43,586 nt of DNA, taken from JABCPE02 sp963520375. GTDB taxonomy: Bacteria; Bacteroidota; Bacteroidia; Flavobacteriales; Weeksellaceae. Position 1 is the stretch's first letter. Each line of letters starts with the position of its first letter. This document shows positions 30,950-39,500 of the stretch, in pieces. The translations under genes were made by a program, and so were the position numbers. Below the pieces are notes generated by a model that was given only the letters and a program-made list of their open reading frames with translations, was not told where the DNA came from and did not search any database. The stretch covers positions 1 to 43,586 of the forward strand of contig CAUQQF010000015.1 of assembly GCA_963520375.1 (NCBI GenBank). Direction: 5' to 3'.

Positions 30950-31786
30950 ATGAAAAATTTACAGTCATTTTCTATCAATTGCCGTGGAGTTCTTCTGGAT
31001 TTGACAATTCCGAAAATTATGGGAATTCTCAATCTGACGCCAGACAGCTTCTCTGATGGAGGGAAATTTAATAATGAAATTTCGGCTTTGAAACAAACCG
31101 AAAAAATACTTTCCGAGGGAACTTCTATCATAGATATAGGCGCACAATCTACCCGCCAGAATGCTGCATATCTCACTGCAAATGAGGAAATTAACCGACT
31201 AAAAAATATTATTTCATCCATCAAAAAGGAATTTCCTCAGGCATTGATTTCACTAGATACTTTTCATAGCGAAGTTGTCTATTTTGGGTACAATGAAGGC
31301 ATTGACATCATCAATGATATTTCTGGTGGGCAATACGACCTTAATATGTTCCCTACAGCAGCTAAAACCCAGCTGCCATACATCCTGACCCATGGCAATT
31401 CCACCTACGAAACCATGCACGAAAAGGAAGATTATCAAGATATTATACTCGCTCTAAATCAGTTCTTTTCCAAAAAAACAGCGGAATTACTGGATTTGGG
31501 AGTAAAGGACATTATCCTAGACCCTGGTTTTGGTTTTGGGAAAACTATTGAAAATCAAAATCAAATGGTGGAAGAATTAGAACATATTTCCTTCGGAAGA
31601 TATCCTATTTTAGTGGGAATTTCACGGAAATCATTTATTTATAAACCTCTTGGGAAATCGCCTCATGATATCAATGAAGAAACCCAGCAGCTCCACCTAA
31701 AAATGCTGAAAAAAGGAGCTAAAATTCTGCGTGTTCACGATGTTGCAGAGACACAGCGAACCCTTCAAAACTTTTTATCATTGTAA
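30950..31786 (+). CDS. folP: Dihydropteroate synthase
   Basis: FolP condenses p-aminobenzoate with hydroxymethyl-dihydropterin diphosphate in folate synthesis and is the sulfonamide target. The 278-residue protein shows the (beta/alpha)8 signatures in order: IMGILNLTPDSFSDGG (Asn28 region), IDIGAQSTR, SLDTFHSEV, IINDISGG, ILDPGFGFGKT and GISRKSFI. It appears complete. kbl follows after 17 bases and is likely cotranscribed; the pair has no obvious metabolic link other than one-carbon/glycine metabolism. Confidence 0.96.
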   Translation: MKNLQSFSINCRGVLLDLTIPKIMGILNLTPDSFSDGGKFNNEISALKQTEKILSEGTSIIDIGAQSTRQNAAYLTANEEINRLKNIISSIKKEFPQALISLDTFHSEVVYFGYNEGIDIINDISGGQYDLNMFPTAAKTQLPYILTHGNSTYETMHEKEDYQDIILALNQFFSKKTAELLDLGVKDIILDPGFGFGKTIENQNQMVEELEHISFGRYPILVGISRKSFIYKPLGKSPHDINEETQQLHLKMLKKGAKILRVHDVAETQRTLQNFLSL

Positions 31787-31803
31787 TTAAAAAAAATATA
31801 GAT

Positions 31804-32997
31804 ATGCTTAGTTCAAAATTTTTATCTCATCTTCAAAATGAATTAACTCAAATAGAAAATGATGGTCTTTACAAGAGAGAGCGCATCATCACTTCTTCAC
31901 AAGATGCCGAAATCGTAGCCAATGGAAAAAAACTACTGAATTTCTGTGCGAATAATTACCTCGGGCTTTCTAATCATCCAGAGGTGATAAAAGCATCGCA
32001 AAGCACGATGGATACACACGGATACGGAATGTCTTCTGTAAGATTTATCTGTGGAACGCAGGATATTCACAAGAATTTGGAAAACAAAATTTCTGAGTTT
32101 TTAGGAATGGAAGACACTATCCTCTACGCAGCTGCTTTTGATGCGAATGGTGGAGTTTTCGAACCGCTTTTCACTGACCAAGATGCCATTATTTCTGATG
32201 AGCTGAACCATGCTTCCATCATCGATGGTGTAAGACTTTGTAAAGCAGCAAGATACCGCTATAAAAACAATAATATGGAGGATCTGGAAGCCCAGCTGAA
32301 AGCTGCTTCGGAGAAAAATCACCGCTTTAAAATCATCGTAACAGACGGCGTTTTCTCTATGGACGGCATCGTAGCAAATCTAAAAGGAGTGTGTGATTTG
32401 GCTGAAAAATATGATGCATTAGTAATGGTGGATGACAGTCACGCCACAGGATTTATCGGAAAAACAGGACGAGGCACCCACGAAGCCAATGATGTGATGA
32501 ACCGAGTGGATATCATTACTTCTACCCTTGGGAAGGCTCTTGGTGGTGCTATGGGTGGTTTCACATCAGGAAAAAAAGAAATTATAGACATGCTCAGACA
32601 GCGTTCACGCCCTTATCTTTTCTCTAATTCGCTAGCGCCAGGGATTGTAGGAGCAGCGACAAAAGTGCTGGAAATGCTATCCAAAGACACTTCTCTGAGA
32701 GACAAAGTAATGGAAAACGCTCAATATTTCCGTTCTGAAATGAAAGCCAGAGGATTTGATATTCCAGATGGTGATGCTGCAATCGTTCCAGTGATGCTCT
32801 ACGATGCCAAACTTTCACAAAAAATGGCTGAAAAACTGATGGATGAAGGCATCTATGTAATAGGTTTCTTCTATCCAGTAGTACCAAAAGAAAAAGCAAG
32901 AATACGAGTTCAGCTCTCTGCTGCCCACACCAAAGAGCATTTAGACAAAGCCATCGCAGCTTTTGAGAAAGTAGGAAAAGAATTAGGAGTTATTTAA
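31804..32997 (+). CDS. kbl: Glycine C-acetyltransferase (2-amino-3-ketobutyrate CoA ligase)
   Basis: Kbl is a PLP enzyme of threonine breakdown, turning 2-amino-3-ketobutyrate and CoA into glycine and acetyl-CoA. In the 397-residue protein PLP binds Lys244 in TSTLGKALGGAMGG; NFCANNYLGLSNHP, DELNHASIIDG (His136) and VMVDDSHATGF are typical. The alpha-oxoamine synthase relatives BioF and serine palmitoyltransferase differ in these segments, and the length fits Kbl. Threonine dehydrogenase (tdh) is not next to it. It follows folP in one run and ends in a strong terminator. Confidence 0.93.
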   Translation: MLSSKFLSHLQNELTQIENDGLYKRERIITSSQDAEIVANGKKLLNFCANNYLGLSNHPEVIKASQSTMDTHGYGMSSVRFICGTQDIHKNLENKISEFLGMEDTILYAAAFDANGGVFEPLFTDQDAIISDELNHASIIDGVRLCKAARYRYKNNNMEDLEAQLKAASEKNHRFKIIVTDGVFSMDGIVANLKGVCDLAEKYDALVMVDDSHATGFIGKTGRGTHEANDVMNRVDIITSTLGKALGGAMGGFTSGKKEIIDMLRQRSRPYLFSNSLAPGIVGAATKVLEMLSKDTSLRDKVMENAQYFRSEMKARGFDIPDGDAAIVPVMLYDAKLSQKMAEKLMDEGIYVIGFFYPVVPKEKARIRVQLSAAHTKEHLDKAIAAFEKVGKELGVI

Positions 32998-33007
32998 TTA
33001 TCAAAAA

Positions 33008-33038
33008 AAAGACTTATCATAGTGATAAGTCTTTTTTT
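33008..33038. terminator. Bidirectional terminator between kbl and the porin gene
   Basis: A 12-bp perfect stem, AAAGACTTATCA/TGATAAGTCTTT, around TAG with A and T runs on the two sides serves both convergent genes. Confidence 0.9.
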
Positions 33039-33046
33039 ATATTGGA

Positions 33047-34342
33047 TTAGAATTTTAATTGCGCTTGTAATCTTATCAAACCTCCTTTTTCGTGGTAGTT
33101 AGGATTTGCGAAATCTTTGTGAGCTCTGTCTGATATAGTGTACATCGCTACGAGTTCAAAGGCTTTGAACGGATGCCATTCTAGTCCTATTTCCATTTCT
33201 TTTACATTGTAGCTTCTAGCATCTAGCTCGTGTTTCTTTCCGCCTTTGTAGTGCTGAAGTCTTACGAATGGAATGAACTTTTGGTCCCATTTATTGATAA
33301 AATAAGAGAATGTCGCATATCCACCGTATAGGCTTTTTACTTCTACTGAATTTGTAGCTGCATCATATTCAGGGCCTTTACCAATGTTATATTCCGCCTG
33401 TATTCCGAACGGCTGTGGATAAAGAACAAATGATGCCGCTATTCTTTGGTCCAAATATTCTTTGTTAGTATGGGTAATAGTCCCAACAGTCGTTTTAGGC
33501 AAGACAAATTTCCCTGTATAAGCCTGTATCCCAGGTTCTATAATCTGATTTCCTACCTTAAATGGGTATGAAAATCTAGCTACCCAGTGGAATTTTTTGT
33601 TCTTATCATAGTTATTCCCTGTTTGTCCATTATAGAATCCCAAGGCGAAAACCCCAAAATCCCCCGAGTGTTTCAGGCCTTTCTTGTAAAGATACTCCAT
33701 AATCTCTTTCTCCTTCTCTCTCGCCCACAAGAAATAAACACCCAAATCCCTTTCATCTTTTAGACCACTATTGATAGCATCATTTCTATCCAAAGGAAGC
33801 CTGTCGCTACTAGACTGAAGGTTTTCGTAGCCGAAAGGAACTTTACTCTGCCCGATACGGATTCTGTATTCATTTGTAGAGTTCAAACCTAAATCAAAAT
33901 AAGCGTCTTTGATAACTCCTACATACTTTTTGTCCCCTACTGTTTTAGCAAAATCCGGCTGGATGTAGAAAAATACTCTTGGAGTAATCTGCCCAGAGAA
34001 TTTGAATCTCAGCCTTCTGAAAGACAGTCCATCTGCTTCATTTCCCCAGAAATGGTCGCACTGCTCACAGCCTAAATCAGGATTGGTTTCTAGAAATTCA
34101 TTGTATCTCACTTGGACATATCCTCCTACAGAGATTTTATCATACCATTTGGAAGCTTTTTTTTCTTCCTTTTTATCGGCTGAGCTGGCAGCCATCATTT
34201 CCTTTAAAGACTGGATTTCCTGCTTTAGAGAATCTAATTCTTTCTTATTAGAAATTACCAGAGAATCCTTAGCCGACTGATTTTCTTGAGCGAAAACCAT
34301 AGATGATGCCAAGGCAAGAGATGTGAATGCTATTTTTCTCAT
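33047..34342 (-). CDS. Phosphate-selective-porin-like (OprP/OprO) outer-membrane porin
   Basis: The 431-residue protein has a signal peptide (about 1-18, ...SMVFAQ), then a short coiled coil (KKELDSLKQEIQSLKEMM) like those that trimerise such porins, a Lys-rich linker, and a barrel that starts at KISVGGYVQVRYNEF and ends in the amphipathic strand GGLIRLQAQLKF. Segments FRRLRFKFSGQITPRVFFYIQPDF and RIGQSKVPFGYEN identify the OprO/P family. The close Cys pair in GCEQCDHFW is unusual for a barrel loop and might bind metal or form a disulfide. Substrate is unknown; it faces away from a carbonic anhydrase. Confidence 0.9.
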   Translation of the reverse strand: MRKIAFTSLALASSMVFAQENQSAKDSLVISNKKELDSLKQEIQSLKEMMAASSADKKEEKKASKWYDKISVGGYVQVRYNEFLETNPDLGCEQCDHFWGNEADGLSFRRLRFKFSGQITPRVFFYIQPDFAKTVGDKKYVGVIKDAYFDLGLNSTNEYRIRIGQSKVPFGYENLQSSSDRLPLDRNDAINSGLKDERDLGVYFLWAREKEKEIMEYLYKKGLKHSGDFGVFALGFYNGQTGNNYDKNKKFHWVARFSYPFKVGNQIIEPGIQAYTGKFVLPKTTVGTITHTNKEYLDQRIAASFVLYPQPFGIQAEYNIGKGPEYDAATNSVEVKSLYGGYATFSYFINKWDQKFIPFVRLQHYKGGKKHELDARSYNVKEMEIGLEWHPFKAFELVAMYTISDRAHKDFANPNYHEKGGLIRLQAQLKF

Positions 34343-34362
34343 TTTTAAATTTTTAAACTCGG

Positions 34363-34370
34363 CAAATATA
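34363..34370 (-). promoter_or_regulatory. -7 box of the porin gene
   Basis: TATATTTG on the minus strand, followed by CC, ends 20 bases before ATG 34342. Confidence 0.55.
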
Positions 34371-34508
34371 ATTATTATTTATTTCAAAAACCTTTATACT
34401 TTTTATAAATTCACATTTTATTTGTTAAAAACTTATCATAATTGTTAAATTTTGGTTAAAATTTTATTACTTTAATTAAAATAACAAGCATATTTAAAAG
34501 AAAAAATA

Positions 34509-34516
34509 TATTTTTG
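34509..34516 (+). promoter_or_regulatory. -7 box of the carbonic anhydrase gene
   Basis: TATTTTTG fits TAnnTTTG and ends 29 bases before ATG 34546. The 138 bases between this and the porin box are A+T-rich with no other feature. Confidence 0.55.
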
Positions 34517-34545
34517 CCACCGAACAAATATTAAATATTTTATTT

Positions 34546-35364
34546 ATGAAAAAATTAGTGTTAAAATCAGTTCTAGTATTAGGAGTAATTTTGAGTGTAG
34601 CATCTTGTAAGAAAGAAGACAAAAAAGATGCACATGCTGACCACAAAAAAGAAAGAAAACATAAATCTGAGTATGAAAAAACAAGAGAGGTAGATGATAT
34701 TGAAATCACAGAATACCATGTCTTGTCAGAAGAAGAACAAAAAAAACTAACTCCTGATATGATACTTCAGCAACTAGCTGCTGGTAATGAGCGTTTTAGA
34801 ACAGGAGCAATCACAGCCAGAGATCACTCTACTGCTGTATTGCAAGCAGTGGACGGGCAATATCCAAAGGCTTTTGTGCTTAGCTGTATAGATAGTAGAG
34901 TTCCTGTAGAGGATGTTTTAGACCAAGGTATCGGTGACCTATTCGTAGGAAGAGTAGCTGGTAACTTCGTAGATGTAGACCAATTAGGAAGTATGGAGTA
35001 TGCAGTAAAATCTGGTTCTAAAGTGATTATGGTACTAGGACACGAGAGTTGTGGTGCTGTAAAAAGTACAATCGATGATGTGAAATTGGGTAACATCACT
35101 GAAATGCTATCTAAAATAAAACCAGCTGTCGCTATGACAAATAAAACTTTCACAGGTGAAAAGTCTTCTAAAAACAAGCAATATGTGCATGATGTAGCTA
35201 TAAACAATGTGAAAAATACAATCGAAGAAATCCGTAAGAGAAGTCCATACATCAAAGAAAAAGAGGACAAAGGAGAAATCAAAATCGTTGGTGCTTACTA
35301 CTCTCTTAAAGATGCTAAAATCGAGCGTATAAACTACCAAGTAGACGGATTAAGCGAAAACTAA
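34546..35364 (+). CDS. Lipoprotein beta-carbonic anhydrase
   Basis: The 272-residue protein has an SPII signal ending LSVASC (Cys21), then a Lys/Asp/Glu/His-rich segment (22-40), and a beta-carbonic anhydrase domain. Zinc ligands are Cys114 (CIDSR), His166 and Cys169 (GHESCGAV), with Asp116-Arg118 as the conserved dyad. The enzyme interconverts CO2 and bicarbonate. Lipid anchoring puts it outside the cytoplasm, while most bacterial beta-enzymes are cytosolic. The charged residues after Cys21 (KKEDKKD) resemble surface-export signals of Bacteroidetes lipoproteins, but this is not decisive. It faces away from the porin gene. Confidence 0.95.
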   Translation: MKKLVLKSVLVLGVILSVASCKKEDKKDAHADHKKERKHKSEYEKTREVDDIEITEYHVLSEEEQKKLTPDMILQQLAAGNERFRTGAITARDHSTAVLQAVDGQYPKAFVLSCIDSRVPVEDVLDQGIGDLFVGRVAGNFVDVDQLGSMEYAVKSGSKVIMVLGHESCGAVKSTIDDVKLGNITEMLSKIKPAVAMTNKTFTGEKSSKNKQYVHDVAINNVKNTIEEIRKRSPYIKEKEDKGEIKIVGAYYSLKDAKIERINYQVDGLSEN

Positions 35365-35372
35365 TAATCTTT

Positions 35373-35897
35373 TTATATACAATCAAAAGGAGTACTTTTT
35401 TCAAGTGCTCTTTTTTGTTTTTTGATATCACGCCACGCCCACGGAGCTACAGGGTTTTTATCCTGCCAAAGTCCTCGCTTATTTTCCCTCGCTTCAGTTT
35501 CTATCTTGTCATATTCTTTATCCGAAGAATATTTCTTAAAATACCACGCATACCCTGCTCTTACCATTTCTTTATTGATATTGGTCTCTCCAACGAATAC
35601 TTCTGCGATAATTCTCTGATATTTGTCCTTCTTCTTTTGTCTGACGATTTTCACTTCTTTTCCGAAACATAAATCAGATGCAAATTTCTTTGCTATTTTC
35701 CCAAAAGGTTGTCCCTTTTCTGGTGCGTCTATATGGTTGAGCCGAACTTTAACTTCTTGATTTTCTTGATATAAAACTTTAAAGGTATCTCCATCCGAAA
35801 TTCCTACTACTTTGGCATAAAATTCATTAGGCAACTCTTGTGCTGATGCAGAATAACACCAAAAAACACTTATGACTAAAAATACTATTCTTTTCAT
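35373..35897 (-). CDS. Secreted thermonuclease (SNase) family nuclease
   Basis: From ATG 35897 the protein has 174 residues with a signal peptide (MKRIVFLVISVFWCYSASAQ); the nine codons above it are open but less likely. The staphylococcal-nuclease signature is intact: SDGDTF, VRLNHIDAPE (Arg52, Asp57, Glu60) and DKYQR (Arg95), so Ca-dependent nuclease activity on DNA and RNA is expected in periplasm or outside. It lies between the carbonic anhydrase (convergent) and lrp (terminator between), so it may have its own promoter, though none was clear. Confidence 0.92.
   Translation of the reverse strand: MKRIVFLVISVFWCYSASAQELPNEFYAKVVGISDGDTFKVLYQENQEVKVRLNHIDAPEKGQPFGKIAKKFASDLCFGKEVKIVRQKKKDKYQRIIAEVFVGETNINKEMVRAGYAWYFKKYSSDKEYDKIETEARENKRGLWQDKNPVAPWAWRDIKKQKRALEKSTPFDCI
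35389..35415 (+). terminator. Likely terminator of the carbonic anhydrase gene
   Basis: GGAGTACTT pairs with AAGTGCTCT (two G-T pairs) and is followed by T6. It lies inside the 3' end of the convergent nuclease gene, whose coding frame therefore contains the hairpin. Confidence 0.55.
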
Positions 35898-35903
35898 TTT
35901 TAA

Positions 35904-35930
35904 ATAAAAAAGAGAAGCAAACACTTCTCT
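35904..35930 (-). terminator. Terminator after the Lrp-family gene
   Basis: On the minus strand AGAGAAG pairs with CTTCTCT around TGTTTG, followed by TTTTTTATTT. It separates the regulator from the nuclease gene. Confidence 0.75.
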
Positions 35931-35934
35931 AAAT

Positions 35935-36408
35935 TTATATTTCTACTGCTTTTATCAATCTATTTTTATCACTGAAATATTCCTCGATAGAAATCATACT
36001 TTCCGTACGCATTACATCATCTATATCATTGATTCCATAGATTATTCTCTTGGCATCATCAGTGTCTTTTGCTCTGATTTTACAGAAGATATTGTATTTC
36101 CCTGCAATAACGCTTAATTCTGTCACATTTGGGATTTTTTCTAACTCTTTTAGGACATCCATTGTCTTATTTGATTTACTCAAGAAAATACCAACATATG
36201 TGATAAATCTGTAGTCTAGTTTCGTGTAATCTATCACGAGAGATGAACCACGGATGATTCCTACATCCTCCATTTTTTTCACTCTCACATGGATAGTTCC
36301 TGCGGAAACTCCCATTTTTTGGGCAATTTCTGTAAAAGGCATCCTCGTATTTTCTACTAAGTAGTCTAAAATTTTTTTATCAATTTCATCAAGTTGTGAA
36401 TTATGCAT
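35935..36408 (-). CDS. Lrp/AsnC family transcriptional regulator
   Basis: The 157-residue protein has the Lrp layout: an N-terminal helix-turn-helix (LDEIDKKILDYLVENTRMPF then TEIAQKMGVSAGTIHVRVKK) and a C-terminal RAM/AsnC domain with LSVIAGKYNIFCKIRAKD. Such regulators form dimers or octamers that respond to amino acids. It is flanked by a terminator and by a leader of about 40 bases with a -7 box at 36456, so it is probably monocistronic. No target can be named from context; tamB and a nuclease are its neighbours. Confidence 0.94.
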   Translation of the reverse strand: MHNSQLDEIDKKILDYLVENTRMPFTEIAQKMGVSAGTIHVRVKKMEDVGIIRGSSLVIDYTKLDYRFITYVGIFLSKSNKTMDVLKELEKIPNVTELSVIAGKYNIFCKIRAKDTDDAKRIIYGINDIDDVMRTESMISIEEYFSDKNRLIKAVEI

Positions 36409-36455
36409 ATCTTATCCTTTTTATCAATGTTTAATACAAATTTTCAATCGTTGGA

Positions 36456-36463
36456 CAAAAATA
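36456..36463 (-). promoter_or_regulatory. -7 box of the Lrp-family gene
   Basis: TATTTTTG on the minus strand, in the short gap between the TamB stop (36506) and the Lrp start, fits TAnnTTTG. Confidence 0.5.
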
Positions 36464-36505
36464 CTTGTTTTTATTCAATTATAAAAGGATTTTTCAATAA
36501 AAATT

Positions 36506-39500
36506 TTAATTTGACTTCATAGTATCTTGTTTGATGCTGTCCTTCTTAGTTTCTTGAGTTTCTTTTTTAGACTTTTTCTTTGGTAAAAACCTATTAAATC
36601 CATATGAAAGCACTATACCACCACCATATGTCTGGTTGGCTCCCGCAGAGCTTCCCAGAACCAATCCTACATTAGAAGGTTTAGAATATACCCTTACTAA
36701 GAGGCTTCCATTATTATTTTTAGACATATCATACTCTATGATTCCTTCTCCAGAAAGATAGTTATTTTGCGTCCTTGTGCTTCCTGACAAAGGAACTCCT
36801 GTTCCTGCTTTTATGGTAAGTCTTGGCGATACGGTGTAGCTCACTTTTGCACTCGCTATATCGCTTGTATTTAGACTTTCTGAACCTTTGATGTAGTCTA
36901 AATCAACTTGTAAATCACTACTAATCGAGTTAAATGCTGAACTCAACTGCTGGAGGAAAGCATTCACACTAGAAGCTATCGCCGAAGAAGCGTTTGTATT
37001 AGACACATTAAAGTTTCCTAACGCCAAAATGGATGCAAACTGCAAGACACGCTCCTCTTCCGTAGCTAATTTAGTATTCAGCACCTCACGAACTTGGCTG
37101 GACACCTCTGGAGCTTGGATTACAGGTCGTATATTTGGAGCAGTCAGTCTGTTGGTTATTCTGGTCTGCAGCTCTACATTCACAGGTGGAAGAGACCCTG
37201 TATTTAGATACTCTCCCATGTTAGAAACTATGGCATCATAGCTGGCTGTAATGTTCAGGTCTGGATTCATAACATCTCCATTCCAGTGCAGATTACTTCC
37301 TTTTTTAATATCAAATTTTTTCTCTAAAATCGCCTTTGAAATGTATGTTCCAGACTCTACAGAATAACCACCAAACATACGCATATTACCAGTCTTATCC
37401 ATACTGAATTTCATATTTTGGGTATTCCCCTGAACGCTGATATCCCCTACTTCATCTCCTACTAAAACATTGACTGTAGAGTTTTTGTCAGCCGAAATGT
37501 TCAGGTTGATATCCATAGCCAGACCTGTTCGTTTTTTCTCTGCTACCACTACATTTCCTTCCTTATTTTCTTTCAAAAATCTTAGCATTTTAAACTCATC
37601 TCCTGAACTTGCCGAAGCACTATTAAGAGTGAAAATACTATTTTTCAATACATCAGCTGTGGCATCTATTTTCAAAGTTTGATTTTCAAAGCCCACGAAG
37701 ATATCGCCTTTGGCATAAATCATCCCCCAGAAAGTATCAAAATCTTTCTGCTCTGTATTTAGAAGCATAAGATCATCCGCACGAATAAGGAGGTCGGCAC
37801 CAATATTAGACAAATCCGACAAACTCAAACGCCCAATGGAAATCATCCCTTTCGAGTTGGTTCTATGGTCTTTAACGCCAACAAGGTTAAAGAGCAAGTT
37901 CCCATTAGAAACTGTAACAACTGTATCATCAAAAGTATAATCCACCCCTGAAAATTTCAACTTCAGAGCAAAGCCTTTCATGGCGATATCTCCGCCATAG
38001 TTCAGGTCTTTGGGCGTTCCATCTATCTTTAGTTCTCCCGTAGCTTTTCCTTTAAAATTAGAAAAAATATCCTGAACAAACGCCTGAACAAAGCCTAAAT
38101 CAAAATCATCCAATTTAGCCACAAGGTCTAATTTAGGCGATTTCATGTTGTTATCTATCGTCCCTTCTATAGCCAATTTATCATTCCCAAACCATTCGCC
38201 AGATTCTATATTAGCTTTTACATTATAAACATTCTCATACTCGCTTGCCTCAGCATTGATGATTAGATTTCCTAAATAGTTGTCACTTAGACTAATATTT
38301 TCTATTTTAAGGTCTATCAACGGAGCTAAAGCTCTCTGGTTCATTTTCACTTTCAAACTACCATTGGCTACCCCTTTCAAGTCTATTTTGCTATCCTGAT
38401 GCACTACTGCAAGGATTTTAGAAATGTCCATGTTTTTAACATCTCCTGACAGGTCAAAATCCTTTCCGTTTTTAAAAATTCCATTGACAAGAATTTCGCT
38501 GTCATCAGAATACAATCTCAGATTTTTGATTTGAAAATCTTTAGTTTTTTTCCTGTAAACTATGGAATGGTCAAGCTCTGGTGATGTATCCACCATCCAG
38601 ATGAAATTACTCAGCTTAAGCTCTGTAGGCGAAAATTTCACTACATAATCCCCATTAGCACTCATAGACTGCTCTATATCAGCCGCATAAGGAGTCCATT
38701 GGTTCTTTTTTTCTTTTTCCAATGTCCCTACTTTTAGACTTGCAAGGACATTAAGTTTTTTATTATCCTTATTTTGGGCTTTTATGTTAATATCTTTCAA
38801 TACACTTCCTTGATATTCAGTTCTTTCTACATTCGCAGACCAGTAATCATCAGGATTAGAGGTATCTATTCTCAAGGCTATATTTCTTGCCATGATACTG
38901 TCTCTTTCTACTCCTTCACGAACTTCATAGTCTGGATTTACTTTTGCTAAAAGCCTTTCCGCTTCAGAGATTTCCACCTCTTTTTCCATAACATATTTAA
39001 AGGAAGGAGCATTCAGATTTAGCTTCAAATTATCGGTATTTCCATCAAAGCTACCTGTAATTTTTGCTCCTTCTGCGATAGAAATATTAGGCTCAAAATA
39101 GTCTATCAATTTCTGATGAACATCGATATCCATTGTAAAACTTTGCCCCTTGTAGTATTTTTTTACCTTATTTCCTGCCAAAAGTCTATTAGCTCCCTCT
39201 TGGAGCATTCCTCCGATGTCTTCTAGGTTAAATTTACCCGAAATTTTACCCTTCACAGCATCTGGCATATCCACCTCTATCACTCTATTTCCGCCTTCCA
39301 TAGCCACTTTCACGGCTCCATTTGGGATAGAAATAGGTTTATTCCCGCCCAAAACTACATTATTTATCGTTGCATCAAGGTCTAAATCGTTAATATTAGT
39401 CATTGAAACTTTCCCCTTCACATCTCCTCTAAATGTATTTGTTCCCGAACCCGAAGCCCCGAAATAAGCCAAATTCAGATGGTCTATCTTCGCATCCACA

